Shown: positions 50,618 to 60,697 of the stretch, piece by piece | Position numbering within the stretch: the first letter of the stretch is position 1 | Layout of the letters: the number at the start of each line of letters is the position of its first letter | Source of the DNA: Bacteroidales bacterium | GTDB lineage: Bacteria > Bacteroidota > Bacteroidia > Bacteroidales > JACABE01 | DNA: 64,000 bases | Assembly: GCA_023251515.1 (NCBI GenBank) | Contig: JAHEYQ010000005.1 | Coordinates: forward strand, 1 to 64,000 | Direction: 5' to 3' | Notes under the pieces: generated by a model | Told to the model about the DNA's origin: nothing | What the model saw: the letters and a program-made list of their open reading frames with translations, nothing else | Database searches by the model: none | Made by a program: the position numbers and the translations under genes

Positions 50618-53320
50618 ATGAAAAAATCCTTACCCGTAATATTCTTTTTAACTATATTGTTAATTGGCAATAACTTATATGCAATTAATGGTAAAATAAC
50701 TGATAAATTAGGGAATCCTGTTTCTTTAGCAAAAATTGTATTTACAAATACTAAAGATTCAACAAAAATATATCAAACGTTTTCTGATGCAAATGGAAAT
50801 TATTCTTTAGAATTGCCGACTTTTACTATTGAAAAAAATGATAAACAATACACTTTTTTCGATATTTACCCCAATCCGTTTTATGATGGAACTATTATCC
50901 CTTTTTATCTGAATAAATCAGGAAATTGTTATATTTACATTTACAATTTAATGGGACAAAAAGTAAGAACAATTTCCGAGGGAAATATGTCTGCAGGCTT
51001 ACATCAATTTGTTTGGGATGGAACTACTGATATGAATCAAAGGATTGCACCTGGTTTTTTTATTGCATATATGTATTTTGAAGGAAGAAGTAGTAGTCAG
51101 AAAATTATCATGCGTGCAAATAATAATTTAACAGTTTTTCCTAATGGGGTTCCTTATATACCTGAATTAGATACCTCAAAATTAATAAGTTATAATGTAA
51201 ATATTACTTCTTTTCAAACATTACCCTATTCTGTTGGAAATTACATTATTAATGATGTAAATAAAGTAGATTTTATTGTTTTCAAAAAATTGGCTTTACC
51301 ATTTAAAGTTTCAGGTACTTATTTAAGTGTAAATAAAGGTGATAATACATATGATACCATATTTGTAAACGGAATTAATTTAGGAGTAGGAATGCCAGGA
51401 ACTTTTCCAGGTGAAATGGCAGCAAGCTCAGAAGATTACAGACGATGGTTTAAAGAAATGGCTGATATTGGGTTTAATACAATTAGAGTTTATACCCTAC
51501 ATTATCCAAGATTTTATGATGAATTTGCCAAATACAATATGGAAAATCCTGATAAACCTTTATATTTATTACATGGTATTTGGCTTGATGAAGATAAACC
51601 TCAAGGAAATTTTTATAATTATACAAACGATTATTATGAAGATATTTATGAAGTAGTTGACTGCTTACATGGAAACAGAACTGTACCAGAAAGACCGGGA
51701 AGAGCATCAGGTAAATATTTAACCAATGTTTCGCCATGGTTACTTGGGTATATAATTGGAAGAGAAGTTCATCCGGAGGAAGTAATGAATACAAATTTAT
51801 TAAATCCATCAAATATTACTTATAATGGTTATGCATTAAGTATGCCGGATTCAACAGGAACTCATACCCCTACAGAATGTTGGATAACAAATGCATTAGA
51901 TATGTTAATTTTACATGAACGTCAAAATTATCAGGTTGAAAGACCGGTAAGTTTTTCAAGTTGGCCTACCCTTGATCCATTACAACATCCAACTGAAATC
52001 TATCCATTTTCTTTAGAAGACTATCAGCAATTAGATTTTACAAAAATAGCATTAACAAATGCACCTGCTGGTTTTTTTATTAGTTATCATGCTTATCCAT
52101 ATTATCCTGATTTTATGACAGATTATTATGGAACATTAACTTCTGGTTTTGATAGCTTAGGTTTAAATGGCTATATAGTTTACTTAAAAGAATTGTGGAC
52201 AACATATGTGCAGAATTATAAAATTCCTGTAATAATTGCTGAGTATGGAGTTCCTTCTAGTTGGGGAAATGCACATTTTGTTCAATCCGGTATGGGGCAC
52301 GGGGGACATAGTGAAGAAATGCAGGGTGTTTATAATGCCAGAATGCTTGGAAATATACATTCAGATGCATATTTAGCCGGTGGGTGCCTATTTGCTTGGA
52401 TAGATGAATGGTTCAAACAAACCTGGATAGTTAATCCGATGACATGTCCACCTGATAGAAGACCGATGTGGCATAATCTGACAAGTCCAGAAGAAAATTT
52501 TGGCTTAAAAAAATTTACTCCTGATACAGTCTGGTATGTGGACTACCCCAAATTTTTTAATTATGGTAATGATATTAAAAATGTTAAAGTTGCTACTGAT
52601 TTTCAATATTTTCATTTAAAAATCAACATTAATGATTCTATAACAAATAGTGATACAATTATTATAGCTTTTGACACATATGGTGATACTTTAGGTGAAT
52701 CAAGATTACCAAATGGCAAAAACTTATTTAAACGTGCAGAATTTTTTCTTACAATAACCTCCGATTCTGCAAATCTATACGTTACTCAGGCTTATAATAC
52801 CTATGGTATGTTTTTTATCAGAAAATGGTGGCCTGATACCCTAAGACAATTTCAGTTTCACTCAACAAAAACAAATGGAGCTCCATGGAATTTAATAACT
52901 TGGAAAACAAGCATTAAAGATACTGGAATGGTTAACCAATTAATAGGACAACTTCATTCGAGAGATACTTTGGAAATGGAAAGTAGTTTAGATGCAGTTG
53001 TGAGAAATAAATATAGTTATGAAATTAAAATACCTTGGCAATTATTAAATTTTACAGATCCTAGCTTAATGCGGGTATTAGACGATTCAAGGGACTCTTC
53101 AAGATATTATACTGAAACAGTAATGACACAAGGTATTGCTGCAGAAATTTATTTCAGGCAAACTGTATATGTTACGACTCGTAATGTTTGGGACACTTGG
53201 GGTTTTGTCAATCCCAATTCTGGTGAATTTATTTTCCCCAAATATAGGGAAGTCAAGAAAAAGTCTTATGATGTTTTTAAAGAACGAATAAAACTTTTAA
53301 ATCTGAAACCAAAGATTTAA
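50618..53320 (+). CDS. Secreted putative glycosidase-like protein with N-terminal CarboxypepD_reg-like and T9SS-CTD/FlgD-like modules
   Basis: Signal peptide; INGKITDKLGNPVSLAKIVF; FDIYPNPFYDG...IYNLMGQKVRTISEGNMSAGLHQFVWDGTTDMNQRIAPGFFIAYMY; TIM-barrel-like WFKEMADIGFNTIRVYTLHYPRFYDEF. Confidence 0.65.
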   Translation: MKKSLPVIFFLTILLIGNNLYAINGKITDKLGNPVSLAKIVFTNTKDSTKIYQTFSDANGNYSLELPTFTIEKNDKQYTFFDIYPNPFYDGTIIPFYLNKSGNCYIYIYNLMGQKVRTISEGNMSAGLHQFVWDGTTDMNQRIAPGFFIAYMYFEGRSSSQKIIMRANNNLTVFPNGVPYIPELDTSKLISYNVNITSFQTLPYSVGNYIINDVNKVDFIVFKKLALPFKVSGTYLSVNKGDNTYDTIFVNGINLGVGMPGTFPGEMAASSEDYRRWFKEMADIGFNTIRVYTLHYPRFYDEFAKYNMENPDKPLYLLHGIWLDEDKPQGNFYNYTNDYYEDIYEVVDCLHGNRTVPERPGRASGKYLTNVSPWLLGYIIGREVHPEEVMNTNLLNPSNITYNGYALSMPDSTGTHTPTECWITNALDMLILHERQNYQVERPVSFSSWPTLDPLQHPTEIYPFSLEDYQQLDFTKIALTNAPAGFFISYHAYPYYPDFMTDYYGTLTSGFDSLGLNGYIVYLKELWTTYVQNYKIPVIIAEYGVPSSWGNAHFVQSGMGHGGHSEEMQGVYNARMLGNIHSDAYLAGGCLFAWIDEWFKQTWIVNPMTCPPDRRPMWHNLTSPEENFGLKKFTPDTVWYVDYPKFFNYGNDIKNVKVATDFQYFHLKININDSITNSDTIIIAFDTYGDTLGESRLPNGKNLFKRAEFFLTITSDSANLYVTQAYNTYGMFFIRKWWPDTLRQFQFHSTKTNGAPWNLITWKTSIKDTGMVNQLIGQLHSRDTLEMESSLDAVVRNKYSYEIKIPWQLLNFTDPSLMRVLDDSRDSSRYYTETVMTQGIAAEIYFRQTVYVTTRNVWDTWGFVNPNSGEFIFPKYREVKKKSYDVFKERIKLLNLKPKI

Positions 53321-53342
53321 TAATAACCTTTTAAGAAGCTGA

Positions 53343-53393
53343 AAAGTTTGAGTAAATACTTAACATCTTGTTTTCTGTATTTCTCAAACTTTT
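53343..53393 (+). terminator. Intrinsic terminator
   Basis: aaagtttgag(t)aaatac ... gtatttctcaaacttt followed by a T-run. Confidence 0.75.
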
Positions 53394-53441
53394 TTTTATT
53401 TTTGCATTTAAGGATTTTTCTTCTTTACATATTCTATAAAA

Positions 53442-54221
53442 ATGAAAAACAAGTATATACATGATATGAAGGTAGTCAGTAACAAAAATCTGAATACCAA
53501 GTATTTTCTATTAACATTACAACCACCTGATAATATGCCTGTTATTCTTCCTGGTCAGTTTGCTCAGGTAGAAATAAAAGATGCTAAGAATACATTTCTA
53601 CGCAGGCCTCTTAGTGTGCATGATGTTGATTATAAAAATAATACAATAAAACTTCTGGTACAAATTATTGGAGAAGGAACTAAAAAACTTTCAGAAATAA
53701 AAGAAGGCGATAGTCTGAATTTGGTTTATCCTTTAGGAAATTCATTTTCAACATCAGGAGCTGATAATGTGTTGCTTGTTGGTGGTGGTTGTGGAATTGC
53801 TCCACTTTTATATTTAGCAAGACTTTTATTCGAAAAAAATATAAAAGTAACAACTCTAATTGGTGGATCTTCTGAAAGTGATATCTTAGAAGCTGATGAA
53901 TACCGAAAATATGGAGATGTTCTCATTACTACTTTGGATGCTTCAATTGGTGAAAAAGGACTGGTAACACAACATTCTGTTTTTAATAGTGATAAATTTC
54001 CTTATACAGCGATATATACGTGCGGACCGGAACCAATGATGAAGGCACTTGCAAGAATTGCCAAAGAGATGAATATCAGATGTGAAGTATCACTTGAAAA
54101 TATGATGGCCTGTGGCATTGGAGCTTGTTTGTGTTGTGTTGTTGATACAAATGAAGGGAATAAATGTACTTGTACAAAAGGACCCGTTTTTAATTATAAA
54201 GAACTAAAAGGATGGAGTTAA
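53442..54221 (+). CDS. pyrK: Dihydroorotate dehydrogenase electron transfer subunit
   Basis: [27 protein letters not shown], Fe-S motif [29 protein letters not shown]. Confidence 0.93.
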   Translation: MKNKYIHDMKVVSNKNLNTKYFLLTLQPPDNMPVILPGQFAQVEIKDAKNTFLRRPLSVHDVDYKNNTIKLLVQIIGEGTKKLSEIKEGDSLNLVYPLGNSFSTSGADNVLLVGGGCGIAPLLYLARLLFEKNIKVTTLIGGSSESDILEADEYRKYGDVLITTLDASIGEKGLVTQHSVFNSDKFPYTAIYTCGPEPMMKALARIAKEMNIRCEVSLENMMACGIGACLCCVVDTNEGNKCTCTKGPVFNYKELKGWS

Positions 54222-55132
54222 AGAATATGCCTGATTTATGTGTAAAAATAGGAGGTTTAGTATTAAAAAACCCTGTTATGACAGCATCGGGAACATTTGG
54301 GTATGGCGAAGAATTTGCTGATTTTTTCGATATTTCTACATTGGGAGGAATTATTGTAAAAGGTACTACCGGAAGTAAGCGTGAAGGAAATGCATATCCA
54401 CGAATGGCCGAAACACCATCTGGAATGCTAAATGCAGTCGGCTTACAAAACAAAGGTGTTGATAACTTTATTTCCGATATTTATCCTCGTATTAAAGATA
54501 TTAATACAAATATGATTGTAAATGTTTCTGGTTCTACAATTGATGAGTATATTATGGTTGCATCCAAATTAAATGAACTTGATAAAATTCCAGCCATTGA
54601 ATTAAATATTTCTTGTCCAAACGTAAAAGAAGGTGGTATGGCTTTCGGAACCAGTTGTCCTTCAGCAATTGCAGTTACAGAAGCTATCAGAAAAGTATAT
54701 CACAAAACACTTATTGTTAAGCTATCTCCTAATGTTACAAATATAGCAGAAATGGCAAAAGCAGTTGAAGGTGCCGGAGCTGATTCTGTTTCATTAATCA
54801 ATACTCTTTTAGGAATGGCTATTGATATTGAGCGACAAAAACCCTTGTTATCTACAATTACAGGTGGTTTATCAGGTCCTGCTGTAAAACCTGTTGCTTT
54901 ACGAATGGTATGGCAAGTAGCCAAAGCAGTAAAAATACCCGTAATTGGTTTAGGTGGCATTATGAATGCAGCAGATGCAATTGAATTTATGTTGGCAGGA
55001 GCTACTGCAATTCAGGTAGGAACTGCCAATTTTATTGATCCGGCTGTTTGTCCTAAAATAATTGATGGTATAAATGATTATCTCATCAGGCATCGAAATA
55101 ATAATGTTAATGAAATAATCGGTAAAATTTAA
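54212..55132 (+). CDS. pyrD: Dihydroorotate dehydrogenase B, catalytic subunit
   Basis: [92 protein letters not shown]. Alternative ATG at 54227 avoids overlap with pyrK. Confidence 0.94.
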   Translation: MELKNMPDLCVKIGGLVLKNPVMTASGTFGYGEEFADFFDISTLGGIIVKGTTGSKREGNAYPRMAETPSGMLNAVGLQNKGVDNFISDIYPRIKDINTNMIVNVSGSTIDEYIMVASKLNELDKIPAIELNISCPNVKEGGMAFGTSCPSAIAVTEAIRKVYHKTLIVKLSPNVTNIAEMAKAVEGAGADSVSLINTLLGMAIDIERQKPLLSTITGGLSGPAVKPVALRMVWQVAKAVKIPVIGLGGIMNAADAIEFMLAGATAIQVGTANFIDPAVCPKIIDGINDYLIRHRNNNVNEIIGKI

Positions 55133-55149
55133 GTTTACTATTCATATCT

Positions 55150-55734
55150 TTATTCAGGAGAATATTCTCTAAAAGATTTGTCTGAATAAAATATCAATAT
55201 TCGTTCTATTTCTTTTTTTATCTTTAGATGTTCATTAGCTTCATGTTCGTATTTTTTTACATCATGAATAATTTCTTCCTTTTTTTCTTGCTGCACAAAG
55301 TTTTCATTCAAAATGTTTGATGAAATTTCAGGTTTAATAGTCTCAATTACAGGAATATTAACTGATATTTCTTGTATTTTTTCATCATTCTGAATCGCAT
55401 ATTTCTCTTCTACTTCAGTTTTGGCTGGCAATACATCATTTATTTCAACATATGGCTGATCAAATGAAAACAAATCTGCTTGTTGAGGCATTGTTCGTTT
55501 CTCTTCTTTACTCATCATTTCCGATTGCCTATACATACTTCCTTTTCCGAAAAGTATCCATTCCGAATTTATATCTGGAAATCTTTTTAGTATTTTAGTT
55601 ACAAACTCAAGACTAGGATTATTTCTTCCTGATAAGATATGAGAAATACTTGAACGTTGCACACCAATTTCATCGGCAAATTGCGATGATGTTAGATTTT
55701 GTGTTTTTAATACTAATAATATTCTGTCAATCAT
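55150..55734 (-). CDS. XRE-type helix-turn-helix regulator with long C-terminal extension
   Basis: MIDRILLVLKTQNLTSSQFADEIGVQRSSISHILSGRNNPSLEFVTKILKRFPDINSEWILFGKGSMY. Confidence 0.88.
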   Translation of the reverse strand: MIDRILLVLKTQNLTSSQFADEIGVQRSSISHILSGRNNPSLEFVTKILKRFPDINSEWILFGKGSMYRQSEMMSKEEKRTMPQQADLFSFDQPYVEINDVLPAKTEVEEKYAIQNDEKIQEISVNIPVIETIKPEISSNILNENFVQQEKKEEIIHDVKKYEHEANEHLKIKKEIERILIFYSDKSFREYSPE

Positions 55735-55754
55735 AATTTACAATATTACAATAT

Positions 55755-56167
55755 TTACAAATGTATATTTACTTTTGTTATTTTATTCTGTTTACGTAAT
55801 TAAATACAGTTTGGTTACATAAATTTTAATTAATTACATTTGTAACGTAAACCAATAGTACATATAAATCTATTATAAATCATAATATCAGATATATCAA
55901 TTGATTTATAACATTGATTTTATATAATCCGTAATTTACAATATTATATTAATTAATAACTTTATATAAATTATATATATAACTGGATTATAGAAATATA
56001 TATTATATTTATTCTACTTAAATATTCTTAATTATAAATAATCATATATTGAAAATACAAATGTGAATATTACAAATGTATCAGATAATTTACATTTGTC
56101 TTTCTGGTTACGCATGTAAAATAATATTTTAAGTTACATATGTATAGTCGATAAATTACAAATGTAT
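55755..56167. repeat. Array of near-palindromic 12-mers, consensus TTACAwwTGTAA/T (candidate operator array)
   Basis: 55755 TTACAAATGTAT; 55834 TTACATTTGTAA; 56055 ATACAAATGTGA; 56070 TTACAAATGTAT; 56090 TTACATTTGTCT; 56108 TTACGCATGTAA; 56134 TTACATATGTAT; 56156 TTACAAATGTAT. Confidence 0.8.
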
Positions 56168-56335
56168 CACTCCTACCCTATTTAAATATATAATAAAATG
56201 ATAAGTCAAGCAGAATTGAATAAATTAATTTAATTCTATGATTATTGATTTTATTAAATTTATGAGAATATTAAATTCAGATGTATTACTAGAAGATATT
56301 GACAAAAATGAATAATTTTGCAAATAAAAAAAGTT

Positions 56336-57409
56336 ATGATTTATAGCTATCAAAGATTGGAATCATATATAATTGATTTATTACAATCGATGGGTTGTAG
56401 TAAATATGATTCAAAAATAATTTCTGATGTATTAATAAAAGCAGAATTAAGAAATATTAGTTCGCATGGGGTTTCGAGGCTAAAAGACTATGTAAATTTA
56501 TGGAAAACAAAAAGGATTAATCCTAATCCTGATATTTCAATAGTACACGAAACGTTATCGACAGCAGTAGTTGACGGAGATTCATCATTTGGAATGATTG
56601 CAGGTGAATATGCTATGAATTTAGCCATAAAAAAAGCTGAAAAAGTTGGAACTGCATGGATTTCTGTACGTAATTCAAATCATTTTGGTATTGCAGGTTA
56701 TTATGCAATGAAGGCATTAGAACATGATATGATTGGAATATGCATGACAAACGCAAATCCATTGGTTGCTCCTACTTTTTCTGTTGACAGATTATTGGGC
56801 ACAAATCCGATAGCGGTTGCAATACCAGCTGGCAAATATCCTCCTTTTGTTGCTGATTTTGCAACAACTCCAATAGCCAGAGGCAAGCTTGATTTAATGC
56901 ATAAAAAAGCTGATAAAGCACCAGAAGGTTATGTTCAGGATAAAGATGGAAGACCAAGTAACGACCCCAATATACTTACTTCAGGAGGTGCAATATTGCC
57001 ATTAGGTGGCGATTATTTGCATGGAAGTCATAAAGGATATTGTTTGGGTGCTATAGTTGACATTTTTTCAGCAGTATTATCAGGAGCAAATTTCGGACCT
57101 TTTGTACCTCCTTCTGTAGCCTATTTGCCTGTTTTGGAAAATCAACCTGGAATCGGAACCGGACATTTTATGGGTGCAATGAGGATAGATGCATTTCAGA
57201 AAGCAGATGAATTTAAAGCTCAAATGGATTTATGGATAGAAACATTTAAAAATGCTAAAACTGATAGTTATCATGAATCTGTTATTATTCCCGGAGAGCC
57301 CGAACGAGAATGGGAAATTAAAAATATGAAAAATGGAATAAATATCCTTGACAAAATTATTGAAGACCTTAATATAATTGCTTTAGAACAAAATATAAAT
57401 CCTCTTTAA
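56336..57409 (+). CDS. Ldh-family (malate/L-lactate dehydrogenase type) oxidoreductase
   Basis: NISSHGVSRLKDYVNLW, VRNSNHFGIAGYYAMKAL, MTNANPLVAPTFSVDRLLGTNPIAVAIPAG. The track start (TTG 56318) overlaps a TAATTTTG element; ATG 56336 preferred. Confidence 0.9.
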   Translation: MIYSYQRLESYIIDLLQSMGCSKYDSKIISDVLIKAELRNISSHGVSRLKDYVNLWKTKRINPNPDISIVHETLSTAVVDGDSSFGMIAGEYAMNLAIKKAEKVGTAWISVRNSNHFGIAGYYAMKALEHDMIGICMTNANPLVAPTFSVDRLLGTNPIAVAIPAGKYPPFVADFATTPIARGKLDLMHKKADKAPEGYVQDKDGRPSNDPNILTSGGAILPLGGDYLHGSHKGYCLGAIVDIFSAVLSGANFGPFVPPSVAYLPVLENQPGIGTGHFMGAMRIDAFQKADEFKAQMDLWIETFKNAKTDSYHESVIIPGEPEREWEIKNMKNGINILDKIIEDLNIIALEQNINPL

Positions 57410-57428
57410 TATTTTATTTCAATAAAAC

Positions 57429-57469
57429 AAAAAGAGACCTGAATTTTCTGAACTCAGATCTCTTTTTTT
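57429..57469. terminator. Hairpin terminator between convergent genes
   Basis: aaaagagacctga ... tcagatctctttttt (one C-A mismatch on plus, U-G on minus). Confidence 0.75.
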
Positions 57470-57492
57470 CAAGATTTATTTAAATGATTTTT

Positions 57493-58314
57493 TTAAAAAT
57501 CTTTCAGATTACTTTTTCTGATTTTGATTTTGTCAATTGGGTTTAAAGTTTTGCTATAATCATACAATGCATTTTCCCAATCTCCATACATTGGATTTGG
57601 AAGTAAAATAAATTTTTTGCCAAATTCAGCCTTTAAATCTTCAACACTTTTGGCTCTACTTTCAATAGATGCTTTATCAAACACGCCATCAAAATCGGTT
57701 AAGTTATCGCCCATAAGCAGGACAATGCGATGAGTTTTCATTATTTTATTACGACGATTCACTTTTGATGATTCATCAACTTTTGTAATCACATGGTTTG
57801 TATCAGCCATTGGGAATTTTTCTGCTATTAAATTTTTGATAGTAGCTTCCCTCTCGTTAAGTGAGCGATTTGTAACATAATATACATCAACACCTTTATT
57901 AGCAGCATAAGTTAAGAAATCAACAGCACCTGGTAATGCATCTGCTTTTGCCATTTCAGTCCATTTACTCCAATCATCCGGAAATTGAGCATTTCGGGTT
58001 ATCATAGCTGCTTCAAACGGACTATTGTCCAATATTGTTTCATCAATGTCAACTACTACTGCTCTTTTGCCTTTAAATGATTTGTTTTCCAAATCTTTAT
58101 CAAGCATCATCTGCGCCAGATTGTAGGCCTGATAATATAATGCCTTAGCTTCTGCTGCTTTTTGCTGGTATAAAACAGCCATAGATAAATGCCTGTTATA
58201 AATTATTATTGTATCTTCCGTGTTTACTACTGATTCTGTATTCGATCTGTTGTTACATGATAACAGAAAAACAAACCCAAGAATACCAATTCCTAACAAT
58301 AAATATTTCCTCAT
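57493..58314 (-). CDS. 5'-nucleotidase, lipoprotein e(P4) family (HAD acid phosphatase)
   Basis: Lipobox GFVFLLSCNN; KRAVVVDIDETILDNSPFEAAMI...YYVTNRSLNEREATIKNL...LLMGDNLTDFDGVF. Preferred start is the internal Met8 (MRKYLLLG) at 58314. Confidence 0.9.
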   Translation of the reverse strand: MRKYLLLGIGILGFVFLLSCNNRSNTESVVNTEDTIIIYNRHLSMAVLYQQKAAEAKALYYQAYNLAQMMLDKDLENKSFKGKRAVVVDIDETILDNSPFEAAMITRNAQFPDDWSKWTEMAKADALPGAVDFLTYAANKGVDVYYVTNRSLNEREATIKNLIAEKFPMADTNHVITKVDESSKVNRRNKIMKTHRIVLLMGDNLTDFDGVFDKASIESRAKSVEDLKAEFGKKFILLPNPMYGDWENALYDYSKTLNPIDKIKIRKSNLKDF

Positions 58315-58348
58315 AATAATACTATTTTTTTTCAAATTTATAAAAAAG

Positions 58349-58380
58349 TGGGTTATTTCCCATTTGAAAAATAACCCACA
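58349..58380 (-). terminator. Intrinsic terminator after the DHOD-like gene
   Basis: gtgggttattt ... aaataacccac; the minus-strand transcript ends in a U-run. Confidence 0.8.
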
Positions 58381-58400
58381 ACAAAATTAAACAAAAAAAC

Positions 58401-59414
58401 CTATCTTAATGGATATTTCTTAAATATTTCATCAGATTTCATCAAAATATCTATATATTGTGCTCTTCTGTATGCATAAGGATCTTTCAGGTTTTTGCGT
58501 GAAATCTTCCCTTTAAAATCATTGATAACTTTATAATTTTTAGAATCCATCCAAAATTCTAAATCATTAAGCATAGTTGTAATATGTTTTAAGCCATTTT
58601 TATAAAGTGTACTTACTACCTGAGTACAATCAGCGCCTGCTAAAAGCATCTTTACAACGTCTTTACCTGAATAAATGCCAGTATTAGCACAAATGCTACC
58701 TTTAAAATTTCCATGTAATAAACCGGAATATCTCAATGGCAATCTGTTATCATCTTCATTACTCAAAAGATAAGGAAAATAAAGGTTTTCATTTTCAATA
58801 TCAATATCAGGTTGGAAAAGTTTATTAAACAAGACAACACCCTGAGCACCTTCGGTATGCATTCTGTTTACTACATTTAATACATTTGAATAAAATGGGC
58901 TTATTTTTACTGTAATTGGGATTGTTACATTCTTTTTGACATTATAAATTACATCCAATTGTTCATTTATAATTGCATCACTGTCTTTTTCAGCATCTTT
59001 TGGTGTAGAATAAAAATTTAATTCCAAAGCATCAACACCGGTTTCCTGAATTAATCTTGCATATTCAACCCAAGTATCGTTATTTACTGCATTTAAACTT
59101 GCAATAACAGGAATACCCACTGCTGATTTGGCTTTTCTAAGATTTTCCAAATGTTCGTCTGGACCACCATGTTCGATATCAGGAAATAGAGAAGTCATTT
59201 CTGCATTTCGGTTTTCATATTCTCTGAGGTTTTGTTCCATTTCCAGACTTTCGAGCTGAATTTGTTCTTCAAATAATGATTTGAAAACAATTGCTGCAGC
59301 TCCAGCATCTTCAAGCCTTTTTATATTATTTACATCTTTTACCAAATTAGAAGCTCCAACAATAATTGGGTTTTTTAATTCCAACCCTGAATACTTAACG
59401 GATAAATTTGCCAT
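58401..59414 (-). CDS. Dihydroorotate dehydrogenase-like protein (paralogous to pyrD)
   Basis: SVKYSGLELKNPIIVGASNLVKDVNNIKRLEDAGAAAIVFKSLFEEQI; ALELNFYSTPKD; ICANTGIYSGKDVVKMLLAGADCTQVVSTLY. Confidence 0.88.
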   Translation of the reverse strand: MANLSVKYSGLELKNPIIVGASNLVKDVNNIKRLEDAGAAAIVFKSLFEEQIQLESLEMEQNLREYENRNAEMTSLFPDIEHGGPDEHLENLRKAKSAVGIPVIASLNAVNNDTWVEYARLIQETGVDALELNFYSTPKDAEKDSDAIINEQLDVIYNVKKNVTIPITVKISPFYSNVLNVVNRMHTEGAQGVVLFNKLFQPDIDIENENLYFPYLLSNEDDNRLPLRYSGLLHGNFKGSICANTGIYSGKDVVKMLLAGADCTQVVSTLYKNGLKHITTMLNDLEFWMDSKNYKVINDFKGKISRKNLKDPYAYRRAQYIDILMKSDEIFKKYPLR

Positions 59415-59567
59415 ATCGGTCTCTCCTACGTGTTTTAATTATTAAATTATGATTTATTATTTATTAACAATCTATAGTAGAAAAAAGTTGAAGCTCAGAT
59501 ATGTTTTTTTTATTTTTAACAATTGCATTTTAATATAATCTCTTACTCTTCAGATTTACAAAGAAAT

Positions 59568-59602
59568 AAAAAAGGGAACAAAAATTGAAGTTGTTCCCTT
59601 TT
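59568..59602 (-). terminator. Intrinsic terminator after the FN3 lipoprotein gene
   Basis: aagggaacaa ... ttgttccctt with an A-run on +. Confidence 0.8.
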
Positions 59603-59622
59603 ATTACATAAACTTATATTAT

Positions 59623-60609
59623 TTATTTGCTGGCAACGAATGTATAAGTTTCAATTTTATCGAAAATATAAGGCCAATCAGGTCCCATTACCCAATATCC
59701 TGAAGCAGAATAACCTCTATCCCAACTTGTCATATATGTTGAATGAATTGTGGCATCAGAAGTTATATACGAAACTCCGGGTACTCCAGCAGCCATACAT
59801 GTATGACCTGTAGTTACTCCTACAAAATATTGCCCTGAATTATTATAAGTAAAAGCCAGATTACATCCATCTTTTAAAGTTAATTGCGATGAAATTAAAT
59901 TATTAAAAACAGAAGGATTATTATATCCGTGCAAATATGTTGATGGAGTGGGTATTGCATAAATCTCATCATAAATATTTCCGTTAGCATCTAACATTAC
60001 CTTGTAAATACGTTGACGATAAGGAGAATTTGGTGAACTGGCATAAGCTTGTTCTACGTACAACCAATAAATATTTTCGCCAACATTTCTATCAGCCCAA
60101 ATTTGATTCATATGTAAATTTACATCTACAATATATTGATTAACTGTAGTATCTGCATGATTATGACTACTAAAACTACCACACATCCAGCTTAGCATTT
60201 TTTTGAATAATTCTTTTTTAATAGTATTTGTTGTAAAACTTACTTCATTACCATAAGATGTTCCGGCTATTGTAGTTGCATAAGCTCTTACATAATATTT
60301 AGTATTTTCAGATAAACCTGATAAGCGACTTGTAAAACTTGTATTTCCTAAACTATCACTTGTTTTTAAACTGCTAATTGTTGGATTTGGTGTAGTTGAC
60401 CAGCAAACGCCTCTTGAGTTTATAATCTGATCTCCGATTGAAGTAATACTTCCTCCGCACAAAGCTGAATCGGCTGTAATTTTACTCACATTTGCTGTAG
60501 TTAATATTGGTAATATTGGATTAATTACAGGGTCATCATCTTTTTTACAAGCTGTTGTAAACAAAGCAATACTTATTATAAGTAAAGCAAATGATTTTAT
60601 TTTATTCAT
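59623..60609 (-). CDS. Lipoprotein with FN3-like domain and unknown C-terminal domain
   Basis: Lipobox SIALFTTACKKDDD; FN3-like SRGVCWSTTPNPTISS...LSGLSENTKYYVRAYATTIAGTSYGNEVSFTT. Confidence 0.75.
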   Translation of the reverse strand: MNKIKSFALLIISIALFTTACKKDDDPVINPILPILTTANVSKITADSALCGGSITSIGDQIINSRGVCWSTTPNPTISSLKTSDSLGNTSFTSRLSGLSENTKYYVRAYATTIAGTSYGNEVSFTTNTIKKELFKKMLSWMCGSFSSHNHADTTVNQYIVDVNLHMNQIWADRNVGENIYWLYVEQAYASSPNSPYRQRIYKVMLDANGNIYDEIYAIPTPSTYLHGYNNPSVFNNLISSQLTLKDGCNLAFTYNNSGQYFVGVTTGHTCMAAGVPGVSYITSDATIHSTYMTSWDRGYSASGYWVMGPDWPYIFDKIETYTFVASK

Positions 60610-60642
60610 ATTATTTTTGATTTTTAAATTATTATTTGATTA

Positions 60643-60672
60643 AAAAAAGCTCCGCTAAATAGCGGAGCTTAA
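60643..60672 (-). terminator. Intrinsic terminator after the T9SS protein gene
   Basis: aaaaaaagctccgct-aaat-agcggagctt. Confidence 0.85.
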
Positions 60673-60697
60673 ACATTGGGCATAAAAACATCATAAC

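Noticed and set aside
51411-51812. Overlapping plus- and minus-strand ORFs inside the putative glycosidase gene
   Set aside because: Alternate frames of a real CDS, with no motif.
55861-56050. Very AT-rich stretch considered as a replication origin
   Set aside because: No DnaA-box-like TTATCCACA cluster seen and no dnaA/dnaN neighbours; the TTACAwwTGTAA array fits a regulatory reading better.
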